Source: Methylobacterium gnaphalii
Lineage (GTDB): Bacteria; Pseudomonadota; Alphaproteobacteria; Rhizobiales; Beijerinckiaceae
Assembly: GCF_007992215.1 (NCBI RefSeq)
Contig: NZ_BJZV01000009.1
Location: forward strand, 105,219 to 169,218
Direction of reading: 5' to 3'
Length of the DNA: 64,000 nt
Positions 9,501-18,178 of the stretch are shown in pieces. A program made the position numbers and the translations under genes. Each line of letters begins with the position of its first letter. Within the stretch, counting starts at the first letter, position 1. The notes beneath the pieces are model-generated. The model saw only the letters and a program-made list of their open reading frames with translations, was not told where the DNA came from and ran no database searches.

Positions 9501-12500
9501 GTTGCCGCGCTCGTCGATGGTCGAGGCCACCGCGGCGGTGCGCTCCTCGAACAGCCGCTCCAGGCTCTCCGTGCGCTCGTCGAAGGCGCGGCGGATCGCG
9601 TCGGCATGGCTGGCCAGCGTCTCGCTGGTGCCGCTGCTGCGCGACTCCACGAAGGAGACGATGTCGCGGGTGCGGTGGGCCAGATCCTCGGTGGCGGTGC
9701 GCAGGCGCGCCTCGATCAGGCGGACGGCGTCGACCGCCTGGGCATCGAGGGTCTCGTCAAGGGCGCGGGCACGCTCCTCCAGCGCCGTGCCGACGGCGTC
9801 GAGGCGGCTGAGCACGCCGTTGTCGAAGCGCCCGGCGCTCGCGTCGAGGCGGGCGACGAGGTCGGAGGTCTGGCGCTCGAGGCGCGCGCCGATGGTCTCG
9901 TCGAAGCCGCGGACGCGCTCTTCCAGGCTGCTGCCGACGGCGTCGAGGCGGCTGATGACGCCGGTATCGATCCGGCCGGCACTCTCGTCGAGGCGGGCGA
10001 CGAGGTCGGAGGTGCGGCGCTCGATGCGCTCGTCGATCTCGCCGGCACGGGTCGCGAGGGCCTCGTCGAGGGCCTGCGTGCGCTCGGCGATGCGGTCGGC
10101 GACCGACTTGCCCTGGACCGAGATGATCCGGTCCATCTCTTCGAGCTGCGCTCCGACCGCGCCGGTGTCGCGCGAGATCTTGTCGGCGAGGATGTCGCCG
10201 AGGGCGATGGTCTCCTGCAGGTCGGAGAGGCGGGTGTTGAGCACCTCGTCGATGGCGCGGGCGCGGGTATCGGCGGTCTCCGCGAAGGCGGTGCCCGTCC
10301 GGGTCAGCGCGTCGTTGATGCGAGCGGCCTGGCTGGTCATGGCCAGCACGATGTCGCGGCCGGCCGTGGCGAGACGGTTCTGCGCCTCGTCGGCATGGCT
10401 GGAGAGCAGGCCGGTCAGGTTGCTGCCGTGGTCGCCGAAGCTCGCCTCCAGCTCGCTGATGCGGGCGCCGAGCGCCTCTTTGGCACCGGCCGAGGCCAGC
10501 GCGAAGGCGGCGGTCGCCTCCTGGGCGCGGGCGGTGAGCTCTTCACCGAGCCGGCCGATGGCGCTCTCGACGGCCTGGAGCGAGGTATCGGCCTGGTTGC
10601 CGATCTCGCTGGCAACGCCCTGCGAGGCCTGCCGGAAGCGGTCGACGATCTGCACCGTGCGCGCCTCGACATGGCCGGCGGAGTCGTCGGCAGCCTGACG
10701 GAGCCCTTGCGAGGCCTCCTCGAAGCGCAGCGTGGCTGCGGCGAGCCGCTCGACGACCGCGGTGCCGGCGCTGTCGGCGGCATCGCGGAAGCGGGCGACG
10801 GCCTCGCCGGTCTGTCCCTCGAAGCCGGTGCCGAGCCGGCCGAGCGCCGCCTCGACCTCGGCGGCGGCCTCGCGGCCGCGCTGCGTCATCAGCTCGCTGA
10901 CGCGGGTTGCCGAGGCATCGAGCCCGTTGCCGAGCTCGGCGCCGTGGACGGTAACCGTCTCGTGCAGGCGCTGGGCCACCGTCTCGATCCGGCCGACCAG
11001 CTCCGCGCCGCGCTCGCCGATGCTGCCGGCGATCTCCTCGACGGAGGAGGCCAGCTCGTCGCGCACGCTGCCGGCGCGGGCCGTGAAGGTCTCGACGACG
11101 CCGCTGGCGGTGAGGGCGAGTGCCGCCTGGGCATCGCGGCCGCGGGCCTCGATCGTGTCGGAGACGCCGGCACCGGCCGCCTCGATCTCGCTGCGCAGCT
11201 GCGCGCCGCGGGCGGAGATGTCATCGGTGAGCGACAGACCGGCGGCGGTGAAATCGCGGCGGAAGGCCTCGCCGGTCTCGGCGAAGCGCGCCGTGATCTC
11301 GGAGCCCGTCGCGGCGAAGCGCTCGGACAGCTCGCCGCCGCGCGACAGGAAGGCCGCCTCCAGACCCTGCGCCGAGCGCTCGAAGGTCTGGCGGATCTCG
11401 CCGCTCTGGCGGTCGAGGCGGTCGATGACGCTGGTGCCGGTATCCGCCAGGCTCGCGGTGAGATTGCCGCTCGCCGCCTCGAAAGCGTGGGCGACCTCGT
11501 TGGCGCGGGTCTCGAAGGACCGGGTCATGGCGTCGCCGGATTCGACGATGCCGGCGCGCACGCTCTCGCTGGTGGCGAGCAGGCGCGCGATCAGCTCGTC
11601 GCCGCGGGTCGAGACCAGGCCGACCACCCGGTCGCCGGCCTCGCCGAGCGCGCCGGTGATGGCCTCGCCGCGACTCTCCAGGGCGCCGGTGACACGGTCG
11701 CCGGCGCCGGTGACCGCGCTGACGATGCGCTCGGCCGCGCCTTCGAGCTCCTGGCTCAGGTTCTGGTGCGAGCCGGTGATGGCCCCGCGCACGCGCTCGG
11801 CGTTGGCGACGATGGACTCACGCTGCGCGACCAGTTCGTCGACCAGCGTACGGATGCGGATCTCGTTGTCGGAATAGGCGCGCTCCAGGGTGGCGATCTC
11901 GCCGCGCACCAGGGTCTCCAGCTCGCCCGCGCGGGCCAGCGCCCGCTCGACGCCGTCGCCGACGGCGGCAACCTCGCGGCGCACGGTCTGCGACATGGTC
12001 AGCACGGCGTCGGTGGAGAAGGATTCCGGCTCGGCGAGGCGCAGGGCGACCTCGCCGACGGCGCGGGCGACGAGCCGCATTTCCTGGGCGCGCACGGCCA
12101 GCATCGCGGTGATCAGGAAGAGCAGGATCGGTCCGGCCAGGGCCGTTGCACCGACGGCCGTCTGCAGGGCGGTGAGGCCGGCCAGGTAGGTCCTGAGGTC
12201 GCCGCCGGACTGGTTCCAGGCCAGGGCGATCAGGCCGTTGAGCCACAGGAACGAGAGCACCGCTGCATAGACGTAGGGCTTGCGCGACGGGCGTACGCGG
12301 AGGGTCTGCTGGAGGGCACCGATGCTCTGGCGGTCGTCATTGGCGACGAGCGAGCGGTCGGGCGGCAGCAGGCCACCCTCGCGCCGGGAGCGGGCGCGCT
12401 CGGGCTGGCCGGCATCCTTGCCGAAATCCAGGGGAGGGGGAGCGACCCGGCCGCTCGGATCGGAGAGCGGATCGTTGTCGCCGACATCGGGCATGCGTGG

Positions 12501-12686
12501 CTCGAGCCGATCGGAGGCCTGCCGGCCCTCATCGTTGGCCAGCGGCAGGCCCATCGGCGGCTCGAACGAGCCCCGCGCATTGCCCTCGGCGGACAGGTCG
12601 AGCTTCGACATGTCCAGGGCCAGAGCCTGCTCGATCGCGGAGAGGGCGGCCTCCGCAGGATCCTTCAGCTTCTTCTCGGTGGCCAT
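6600..12686 (-). CDS. Growth pole ring (GPR/RgsE-like) giant coiled-coil membrane protein
   Basis: Protein of 2028 residues. Layout: an acidic N-terminal region (1-130), two membrane segments at about 132-150 and 180-197, about 1650 residues of almost pure alpha-helical repeats, an Ala/Pro-rich linker (about 1830-1900) and a conserved C-terminal domain ending RFDEI. In the repeat region a [D/E]xR motif recurs every 11 residues (22-residue units such as ESRAAALAQQVDQRAEAITGV), an apolipoprotein-like hendecad pattern. Size and layout match Agrobacterium GPR and Sinorhizobium RgsE, which form a ring at the growing pole of Hyphomicrobiales and are needed for polar growth; the assignment is by architecture. 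ATG 12686 is preferred over ATG 12698 because GAGG lies 6 bases before it. Monocistronic. Confidence 0.82.
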   Translation of the reverse strand: MATEKKLKDPAEAALSAIEQALALDMSKLDLSAEGNARGSFEPPMGLPLANDEGRQASDRLEPRMPDVGDNDPLSDPSGRVAPPPLDFGKDAGQPERARSRREGGLLPPDRSLVANDDRQSIGALQQTLRVRPSRKPYVYAAVLSFLWLNGLIALAWNQSGGDLRTYLAGLTALQTAVGATALAGPILLFLITAMLAVRAQEMRLVARAVGEVALRLAEPESFSTDAVLTMSQTVRREVAAVGDGVERALARAGELETLVRGEIATLERAYSDNEIRIRTLVDELVAQRESIVANAERVRGAITGSHQNLSQELEGAAERIVSAVTGAGDRVTGALESRGEAITGALGEAGDRVVGLVSTRGDELIARLLATSESVRAGIVESGDAMTRSFETRANEVAHAFEAASGNLTASLADTGTSVIDRLDRQSGEIRQTFERSAQGLEAAFLSRGGELSERFAATGSEITARFAETGEAFRRDFTAAGLSLTDDISARGAQLRSEIEAAGAGVSDTIEARGRDAQAALALTASGVVETFTARAGSVRDELASSVEEIAGSIGERGAELVGRIETVAQRLHETVTVHGAELGNGLDASATRVSELMTQRGREAAAEVEAALGRLGTGFEGQTGEAVARFRDAADSAGTAVVERLAAATLRFEEASQGLRQAADDSAGHVEARTVQIVDRFRQASQGVASEIGNQADTSLQAVESAIGRLGEELTARAQEATAAFALASAGAKEALGARISELEASFGDHGSNLTGLLSSHADEAQNRLATAGRDIVLAMTSQAARINDALTRTGTAFAETADTRARAIDEVLNTRLSDLQETIALGDILADKISRDTGAVGAQLEEMDRIISVQGKSVADRIAERTQALDEALATRAGEIDERIERRTSDLVARLDESAGRIDTGVISRLDAVGSSLEERVRGFDETIGARLERQTSDLVARLDASAGRFDNGVLSRLDAVGTALEERARALDETLDAQAVDAVRLIEARLRTATEDLAHRTRDIVSFVESRSSGTSETLASHADAIRRAFDERTESLERLFEERTAAVASTIDERGNMVVGSLGGRLGEIARVFDDGGASIAQVLDQRGQTILSSLRAIVDEADRLLGDGAGRLGEAVTTRTQEIRDLIDGRAQELARMVEEGTGAIRNHLDTGTDAFRASIDERVHGIRTVLDGHAGEIRGLLDSHANVLGEGFDARIRPLHDGLADKAREFLSVVEAGLGHTTGAMESRTNALASMFDERLNRLDGLFESRAAALAQQVDQRAEAITGVFENRSQDFTNRIDNRMKTFATLVASRADALAEAFDDRHEAFASLVDERIARTIAAIDERVGKQAALAEAHATALAQVLDQRNEAVAALLESRNAAIAEQLRQRTEAAAGLIESSVESLARRLDGSAETVARTLEGGTASLVETIDGRGRAVIDGIATHTDRLRSTIDGPAAAVVAALSERGQAIERALAEHGTPLVEALRERADEFVARTSESAEALRQAIEEGAARSTATLTQANETLGRNLGSVLSRIDDANSTMRELVTGTEGNLGAIEQGLAGRVDQIQAALAEISGETSRATDGVSSQVTALREVSQGVLTEAAALAASLDARSRSLGEQTEAHVASLTGAAGSIETIEGRLAETLKARHSEVEGVLARIEERSAALEAQSAQFSKSVEETLRAAEARAREIGESLSQAAQAAGSSVAGDFERLRSGADEQSERTVAAVKATIASASAEMTQALSTASTGFGESVAAMNAMAAEIRRELDATRAEIQRGVLEIPRETQDQTSEMRRVVSEQIEALNALASLVSRSTRGADVALPQSVEQRRVAEAGRKAAEPAARATAQAAPAAAPAPSPAPSGFRVTSPAASPGNAGQARPTQVAARAGNNRGWLSDLLTRASLDEDEAPAPAAAAPASLASRTTLDSISTDIAKMVDHQAAVDLWSRYRRGEPNLFDSRLYTAQGRQTFQDLKQRYAQDGEFRRTVDRYVSEFERLLGEVTKNDKDSKRADAYLTSETGKVYTILAHASGRFDEI
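9843..10013. repeat. Recent 144-bp internal duplication in the giant repeat gene
   Basis: A 27-base block at 9843-9869 recurs identically at 9987-10013, exactly 144 bases (48 codons) apart. The intervening protein units (TSDLVARLD...SRLDAVG...LEER) are also near-identical. The period is not a multiple of 11 codons, so this is a separate, younger tandem duplication on top of the older hendecad repeat. Confidence 0.75.
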
Positions 12687-12972
12687 GCGATGCCTCATTA
12701 CGCATCGCCCCCATCGGCCAGGGCCGGCTGAAGGCGAGATTACCCGTATTGCCCGGAAGTTTAGTCACCGTACCGGGTGGCGGATACCCAAGCGCTGCGG
12801 GAGCGAGGAAAAACCTTAACGGAATGGTTACCAAGCCGGCCAGGGCATTCGGGTGCAGGACTTATCTCTCGACAAGCCAACGCTTAAACCGAGCGGGCCG
12901 GGCCGGACGCCGCTGTGGACAGCTCGGCCGCAAATCATAACGCGATCTGGAAAATCGAGTCGGGAGGCGGAC

Positions 12973-13296
12973 TTGGGCGACGAAACGCTGCTCGATCGGA
13001 CCCATCTCGCGGCCCAGACCTTCGGCGACGAGGCCCTGGCGGACGAACTTCTCGGCCTGTTCGCGCAGCAGTGCCGGCAGCTCGTGCCGGGCATCATCGA
13101 CCCCGCCCGACCGGAGGCCGACCGGGCCGATCTCGCCCATACCCTGAAGGGCTCGGCCCTCGGCGTCGGGGCGACGCGGGCGGCCGCACGCGCTGCCGAG
13201 ACCGAGGACGCGCTACGCACTGGCAGCACCAGCGCGGCGCGCCGGGCCCAGGCCCTCGCCGAGGCGGTGGCAGCGACGCTGGCTGTATTGGACTGA
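12973..13296 (+). CDS. Histidine phosphotransfer (Hpt) domain protein
   Basis: Small single-domain Hpt protein, 107 residues from TTG 12973. The phospho-accepting site is H56 in HTLKGSALGVGA, the classic HxxKG signature. The rest is a helical bundle rich in Ala, Glu and Leu. TTG is chosen because GGGAGG precedes it at good spacing and the homologous region starts at GDETLLDR. An ATG at 12853 would add 40 residues with no family character. It would relay phosphate between a hybrid kinase and a response regulator. No kinase lies beside it; a single-domain response regulator is at 61.9 kb. It is divergent from the giant polar protein. Confidence 0.8.
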   Translation: MGDETLLDRTHLAAQTFGDEALADELLGLFAQQCRQLVPGIIDPARPEADRADLAHTLKGSALGVGATRAAARAAETEDALRTGSTSAARRAQALAEAVAATLAVLD

Positions 13297-13327
13297 AGCC
13301 TCGCAGGGCGTGAAGCCTCGCAGGGCG
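13294..13327. repeat. 17-bp perfect tandem duplication at a stop codon
   Basis: The unit TGAAGCCTCGCAGGGCG occurs twice in direct succession (13294-13310 and 13311-13327). The first copy begins with the stop codon of the Hpt gene, so the duplication leaves the protein unchanged. Confidence 0.9.
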
Positions 13328-13475
13328 TCATGCGCGCTCGCCATGCGACCTAGGCGCACGAAGACCCGCCAAAACCCTCTCGGTGCTTGCATTCCAGTCC
13401 GTGCCCCTCCAACAAGCGGGCCGAAGGCCCATCGACACGCGCCTGAGGCGCATCGGCACGACCGCGGAGCAAGGC

Positions 13476-13796
13476 ATGCCCAAGATCACCTACGTCGATC
13501 ACGCAGGCACGGCCCGCACGATCGACGGGCAGGTTGGATCGACCGTTATGGAGGCGGCGATCCGCAACAACGTCCCCGGCATCGATGCCGAGTGCGGCGG
13601 AGCCTGTGCCTGCGCCACCTGCCACGTGTATGTCGACACCGAGTGGATGGAGGCGGTCGGTCCCTCGGAGCCGATGGAGCAGGACATGCTCGACTTCGCC
13701 AGCGACGTACGCGCGAGTTCCCGGCTGTCCTGCCAGATCCGGATCACTCCCGAGCTGGACGGTCTCAAGGTGACGACGCCGGCCCGCCAAGGCTGA
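13476..13796 (+). CDS. 2Fe-2S ferredoxin (adrenodoxin type)
   Basis: Ferredoxin of 106 residues. The cluster ligands are visible as the C-x5-C-x2-C loop (ECGGACACATC) and a distal Cys in RLSCQIRI. The arrangement is that of vertebrate-type/ISC ferredoxins (VMEAAIRNNVPGIDAEC lead-in, LDFA before the last Cys). The ATG at 13476 gives the standard MPKITY start; an upstream in-frame extension has no conservation. Such proteins donate electrons in Fe-S assembly or to cytochrome P450s and oxygenases. No partner reductase is adjacent, so its redox partner is unknown. Confidence 0.9.
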   Translation: MPKITYVDHAGTARTIDGQVGSTVMEAAIRNNVPGIDAECGGACACATCHVYVDTEWMEAVGPSEPMEQDMLDFASDVRASSRLSCQIRITPELDGLKVTTPARQG

Positions 13797-13925
13797 AGGT
13801 GCGAGCCGCCGCATATCGGACTGCACCGCGACGGTGACTCGATCGCGTCGGCGACTGGGGCGTCGATCCTCTAGCGGGTCGCCGGCAAGGTGTTCGAGGA
13901 CTCGCTGCTGTTCCCCTTCGCGCTC

Positions 13926-15101
13926 TCACTTCAGCAGCGAGCGCGTTGCCGCGTCGATCCCGTCGAGCGTCAGCGGAAACATCCGATCGGAGAAGATCCG
14001 CCGGACCATGCCGATGGACTGCGTGTAGGCCCAATGCGCCTCGGGCACCGGGTTGAGCCAGGCCGCTTTCGGAAAATGGTCGAGCACGCGGTTCAGCCAA
14101 ACCTGGCCGGGCTCCTCGTTCCAATGTTCCACCGAGCCGCCCGCCATGGCGATCTCGTAGGGGCTTATCGAGGCGTCCCCCACGAAGACCACCCGATAAT
14201 CCGAGCCGTAGGTGCGGATCACGTCGGTGAGCGACGTGCGCTCGTCGTGGCGCCGGCTGTTCTCGGTCCAGACGGATTCGTAGGGGCAGTTGTGGAAGTA
14301 GAAATGGGCGAAATGCTTGAACTCGGCCCGTGCGGCGGAGAACAGCTCCTCGGCCAGCCCGACATGCCAGTCCATCGAGCCGCCGACATCGAGGAAGAGC
14401 AGCACCTTCACGGCGTTGCGCCGCTCCGGGCGCAGCCGCACATCGATATAGCCCTGGCGCGCACTCTCGCGGATCGTGCTGTCGAGATCGAGTTCCTCGG
14501 CGGCGCCCGTGCGGGCGAAGCGGCGTAGCCGCCGCAGCGCGATCCGCATGGTGCGCGTGCCGAGTTCGACGCCGTCGTCGAGATCCTTGAACTCGCGCTT
14601 GTCCCAGACCTTCACGGCCCGGAAGTTGCGGTTGCGATCCTGGCCGATCCGGATGCCTTCCGGGTTGTAGCCGTAGGCGCCGAACGGGGAGGTGCCGCCG
14701 GTGCCGATCCATCTGGAGCCGCCCTGGTGGCGCTCCTTCTGCTCGGCGAGCCGCTGCTTCAGCGTCTCGAACAGCTTGTCCCAGCCGAGCGCCTTCAACT
14801 CGGCCTTTTCTTCGTCGGTCAGATACTTCTCCGCGAGCTTGCGTAGCCATTCCTCGGGAATCGCGGCAGGCTCCACGGCCTCGCCCACCGTTTCCAAGCC
14901 CTTGAAGACCTGACCGAAAACCCGGTCGAATCGGTCGAGATGACGTTCGTCCTTCACCAGGGCGGTGCGGGCGAGGACGTAGAAGTCCTCGACGCGCTTG
15001 CCCGCAAGATCCCGCCCGAGGGCATCGACCAGGGTCAGGTGCTCGCGGAGGGAGACCGGAACCTTGGCTTCTCGTAACGCGGTGAAGAGGTTGAGCAGCA
15101 T
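13926..15101 (-). CDS. VWA domain protein, CoxE-like
   Basis: Cytoplasmic protein of 391 residues. The N-terminal part (LFTALREAKVPVSLREHLTLVDAL) is the CoxE-family start. The C-terminal half is a von Willebrand A-like domain beginning VLLFLDVGGSMDWHV, where the usual DxSxS metal site reads DVGGS, so the first Ser is replaced by Gly. In the family, CoxE proteins work with a MoxR-type AAA+ ATPase in protein remodelling or metal-cofactor insertion. That ATPase is present at 20.1 kb rather than next door. ATG 15101 is preferred to GTG 15116 because it aligns with the family N-terminus. Confidence 0.85.
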   Translation of the reverse strand: MLLNLFTALREAKVPVSLREHLTLVDALGRDLAGKRVEDFYVLARTALVKDERHLDRFDRVFGQVFKGLETVGEAVEPAAIPEEWLRKLAEKYLTDEEKAELKALGWDKLFETLKQRLAEQKERHQGGSRWIGTGGTSPFGAYGYNPEGIRIGQDRNRNFRAVKVWDKREFKDLDDGVELGTRTMRIALRRLRRFARTGAAEELDLDSTIRESARQGYIDVRLRPERRNAVKVLLFLDVGGSMDWHVGLAEELFSAARAEFKHFAHFYFHNCPYESVWTENSRRHDERTSLTDVIRTYGSDYRVVFVGDASISPYEIAMAGGSVEHWNEEPGQVWLNRVLDHFPKAAWLNPVPEAHWAYTQSIGMVRRIFSDRMFPLTLDGIDAATRSLLK

Positions 15102-15372
15102 CGGGGGGCACACCACCCGAGCCGGAGGCAGGGGTCAAGGGCGGCCGCGAACTGTCACGCTTGCGTGAGCGAACCCTGAGCGTTTGTCGTGACTTGGCTA
15201 ACGAATCCGCAACCCTGACGACAGAGTCGTCACTGGACTGTGGAAAGAATCGAAATTCGGTGGATATGTCACGGCCACGGCTTTTGAGAGTCATCGACTC
15301 TGTCATGAAGCTGACAATCAAGTCATCGAACACATGTCCTGCGTACCGGGACTTGTCGACCGGATGGTTGCG

Positions 15373-15777
15373 ATGACTGTCGTCTTGCGTTCCTTGAGCG
15401 ATTTCAAACGGTTTCTAAGGAAGCCGGGCGCCACGATTCAAATCGTCCATAACACTCTTATCGAGCGTCAGCCGCAGCAGTTCCGTGATGCCTACCGCCG
15501 CAAGGGGCTCTACGAGCCGCGAACAGTACGGGCCATGTCGAAAAAGGCTGCCGTGTTCGACGTGAAGGGCCATGACGAGACAGTGTGGCTCTACTGGGAC
15601 AAGGGCACCCGCAAGTGGCGCTTTCACGGGGATACCGTAGCGGTACCGATCAACGCCGCCATGGGGGCGCCCGACGAGGTGGTTTATCGCTGCAGCCTGC
15701 CGGATGAGACACCGGCGGCAGCGCCTCCGGCTCCGTCCTTGCTGGACGACGACGACGAGGCGCAGCGGGACGACTGA
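15373..15777 (+). CDS. Hypothetical protein
   Basis: Cytoplasmic protein of 134 residues from ATG 15373 (an in-frame ATG lies at 15334). The core contains IQIVHNTLIERQ, a basic stretch, and VWLYWDKGTRKWRFHGDTV. It ends in a Pro/Ala-rich linker and an acidic tail (LLDDDDEAQRDD). No motif or membrane segment is recognisable. It is divergent from the VWA gene, with a comparatively AT-rich region (15120-15340) between them, and convergent with the antiporter gene. Function unknown. Confidence 0.55.
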   Translation: MTVVLRSLSDFKRFLRKPGATIQIVHNTLIERQPQQFRDAYRRKGLYEPRTVRAMSKKAAVFDVKGHDETVWLYWDKGTRKWRFHGDTVAVPINAAMGAPDEVVYRCSLPDETPAAAPPAPSLLDDDDEAQRDD

Positions 15778-15921
15778 TCCCTCGTAAGGGCAGGATACGA
15801 AGCGGCCGGCCAAAGGTGAGGACGCCGCAGCCTCACGGGATAGACCAGCGCAGCTGTCGGCCCACTCCACCATGCCGCGCATGCTCTCCTCCGCCTGGAG
15901 AGCGAGGACCAGCGCTGCAGT

Positions 15922-17817
15922 TCAGGCGGACTTGCCGAGCGCCACCTTCTCGTCCTTGGACGCATCGCCGGCTTTGCCGTCCGCCGCCCTCGCATCCAGC
16001 GTCTTGCCGATGGTGCGCCGTGCCCGGAAGCCTGGGCGGGTCTCGGTCTCCTTGCGCTTGAGCATGACCCGGAACTCGTCGCGGCGCTCATGGATCGAGG
16101 CGATGACGAGGCCCATCGGCACGCCGACATCGACGAGCACCGCCTCGGAGAGCTGTAGCGAGGCCTCGATGGTTTCGGGCACCGCGTCGTCGACTCCCAT
16201 CTTGTAGAGTTCCGTCGCGTGGCGCGCGTCGCGGGCGCGGGCCACGATGGTGAGGTCCGGCCGCTCGGCGCGTGCAGCCTCGACCACGGCCTCGACCCGC
16301 TCCGGTGTGTCGAGCGTCACCACGAGGGCGCGTGCCGTGGCGATGTCGCAGCGGCGCAGGAGTTCGGTGCTCGACGAATCCCCGAAATAGACCGGATTGC
16401 CGAGGCGGCGCTGTTCGGCGACGCGCACGGGATTGGAATCGAGGGCGATGTACGGGATCTTGTGGCGCTTCAGCATCTCACCGACGAGACGTCCGACGCG
16501 GCCGTAGCCCGAGACGATGACCCGGTCCTGCTGTGCATCCGGCGGCGGCTCGGCCCGTGCGCGGCCGAGCACCTCCTTGTTGGAGCGGCGGCCGAGCCGG
16601 CGCGCGAGCAGGGCCAGGGGCGGGATCGCGATCATGGTCACGGTGGTGACGATGAGCGCCATTTGACCGAGGGGTTCCGGGACGAGGCCACCGGCGATGC
16701 CGCCCCCGAGCAGCACGAAGGCGAACTCGCCACCCGGGCCGAGCAGCAGAGCGGTCTCGAAGGCCACAGGGCGCGGCAGCCGCATCGCCCGCGCGCCGAC
16801 AAGGATGACGAAGCCCTTCACGAGGAGCAGCGCCAGGGCGAGACCGAGGATCAGCACGGGGGCCGCAACGAGCTGGGCCGGATCAAGGCTCATACCCACA
16901 GAGACGAAGAACACGCCGAGCAGCAGGCCCTTGAACGGGTCGATCGTCGCCTCGATCGCCCGGCGATACTCGGTCTCGGCCAGCAGCAGGCCGGCGACGA
17001 AGGCTCCGAGCGTCATGGAGAGGCCGCTCGCTGCCGCAGTGAGGGCCGTCGCCGCGATCACGAGCAGGCAGGCCGCCATGAACAGTTCCGGGCTCTTGGT
17101 GCGCGCCACGAGCTGGAAGAGCGGGCGCAGGGCCAAGCGGCCGGCGACGACGATGACGACGAGCGCCACCGCCGCCTGGCCCAGTGCCAGCGCCAGCCCG
17201 ACGCCGACATTGCCGCCGTCGTTGCGCCCGAGCACCGCGATGGCGAACAGCACGGGGGCAACCGCGAGGTCCTGGAAGAGAAGCACCGCGAAACTGGTGC
17301 GGCCCGAGGGCGTGTTCAGCCGCTTCTGCTCGGCGAGCACCGGCAGCACCACCGCCGTCGAGGACAGGGCGAGGCCGATGCCGACGATGAGCGAGGCCGC
17401 CAGGGGCTGGCCGGCCGCCATGAAGCTGGCCCCGATCAGGCCGGACGAGGCGATCACCTGGATCGAGCCGAGGCCGAAGACCAGGCGGCGCAGGGTGCGC
17501 AGGCGCTCCCAGGACAGCTCGATCCCGATCATGAACATCAGGAAGATCACGCCGAACTCGGCGAGATGCGAGATCTCGGCGCGATTGCCGATCGTCATCG
17601 GCCCGAGCCAGGGATGGGCCTCTGCCAGGCGCCCGAGGCCGTAGGGCCCAAGCAGGGCGCCGGCGCCGATGAAGCCGAGCACGGGACTGATGCGCAGGCG
17701 GTGGAAGAGCGGCACCACAACGCCGGCCGTCACCAGGAAGATGATCGCTTCCTTGTAGGCGCCGAGATGCTCGCCGGCTGCGGCGACTTGAGCACCGGCG
17801 GCGGAGGGATCGGTCAT
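15922..17817 (-). CDS. Kef-type K+/H+ antiporter with RCK (TrkA-N) domain
   Basis: Member of the CPA2 cation:proton antiporter family, 631 residues. About 12-13 membrane segments (residues 20-410) include GFIGAGALLGPYGLG and FMIGIELSWERLR. A cytosolic TrkA-N/RCK domain starts near residue 433 with the nucleotide-binding GYGRVGRLVGE. A charged tail of about 70 residues follows. The layout matches KefB/KefC/YbaL, which exchange K+ for H+ and in some cases respond to glutathione adducts. The ancillary KefF/KefG subunits are not present nearby, so glutathione gating cannot be claimed. It is transcribed alone. Confidence 0.88.
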   Translation of the reverse strand: MTDPSAAGAQVAAAGEHLGAYKEAIIFLVTAGVVVPLFHRLRISPVLGFIGAGALLGPYGLGRLAEAHPWLGPMTIGNRAEISHLAEFGVIFLMFMIGIELSWERLRTLRRLVFGLGSIQVIASSGLIGASFMAAGQPLAASLIVGIGLALSSTAVVLPVLAEQKRLNTPSGRTSFAVLLFQDLAVAPVLFAIAVLGRNDGGNVGVGLALALGQAAVALVVIVVAGRLALRPLFQLVARTKSPELFMAACLLVIAATALTAAASGLSMTLGAFVAGLLLAETEYRRAIEATIDPFKGLLLGVFFVSVGMSLDPAQLVAAPVLILGLALALLLVKGFVILVGARAMRLPRPVAFETALLLGPGGEFAFVLLGGGIAGGLVPEPLGQMALIVTTVTMIAIPPLALLARRLGRRSNKEVLGRARAEPPPDAQQDRVIVSGYGRVGRLVGEMLKRHKIPYIALDSNPVRVAEQRRLGNPVYFGDSSSTELLRRCDIATARALVVTLDTPERVEAVVEAARAERPDLTIVARARDARHATELYKMGVDDAVPETIEASLQLSEAVLVDVGVPMGLVIASIHERRDEFRVMLKRKETETRPGFRARRTIGKTLDARAADGKAGDASKDEKVALGKSA

Positions 17818-18178
17818 CTTTGTGCTTGCTCAGCCTTTGCGAGATTGAGGCGGGAGTCGGGCCGTCCGCAAGCAGGACGGATGCCGGCCATCATGGAGGG
17901 GCAAGCCACGATGGGGCAACCGAAATTCGGCTGCGGGCGAGGATCTGTCCCGTATGGCCGAGCTTATGGGCGATCGAGGTGCCACAGCGCACATCGAAAC
18001 CGCGGCGGAAGGGCATCGGTCGGCGCGGGGTGCCTACCTGATGCAGGAAAACCACCGTCCACCGCCGCGTTCGCCGGCGGGACGAGCGGCACAACTTCGG
18101 CACAATAGCCGCATAACCAGCATCTTAACGAAGGCTTAAGGCCGCGCTTGCCGCGTCCTTTCGAGACCGAGTGACCGT
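17818..18178. other. Intergenic region, no gene supported
   Basis: This 361-base stretch separates the divergent antiporter gene and the membrane module at 18.2 kb and should hold both promoters. Short open frames exist on both strands (for example 17954-18139 plus and 17891-18103 minus), but they overlap each other, lack ribosome-binding sites and have no recognisable content. AT-richer sequence before 18179 (ATAACCAGCATCTTAACG) is the likely promoter area of the downstream gene. Confidence 0.5.

Noticed and set aside
6525..12731. Plus-strand frame of 2068 codons as a gene
   Set aside because: Composition is Gly/Arg/Ala/Asp-rich without any domain and mirrors the third-position GC of the minus-strand protein. 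The minus strand has a ribosome-binding site, membrane helices and a family match.
16219..18108. Long plus-strand frame opposite the Kef antiporter
   Set aside because: It is a His/Arg/Gln-rich shadow of a membrane protein gene and has no domain.
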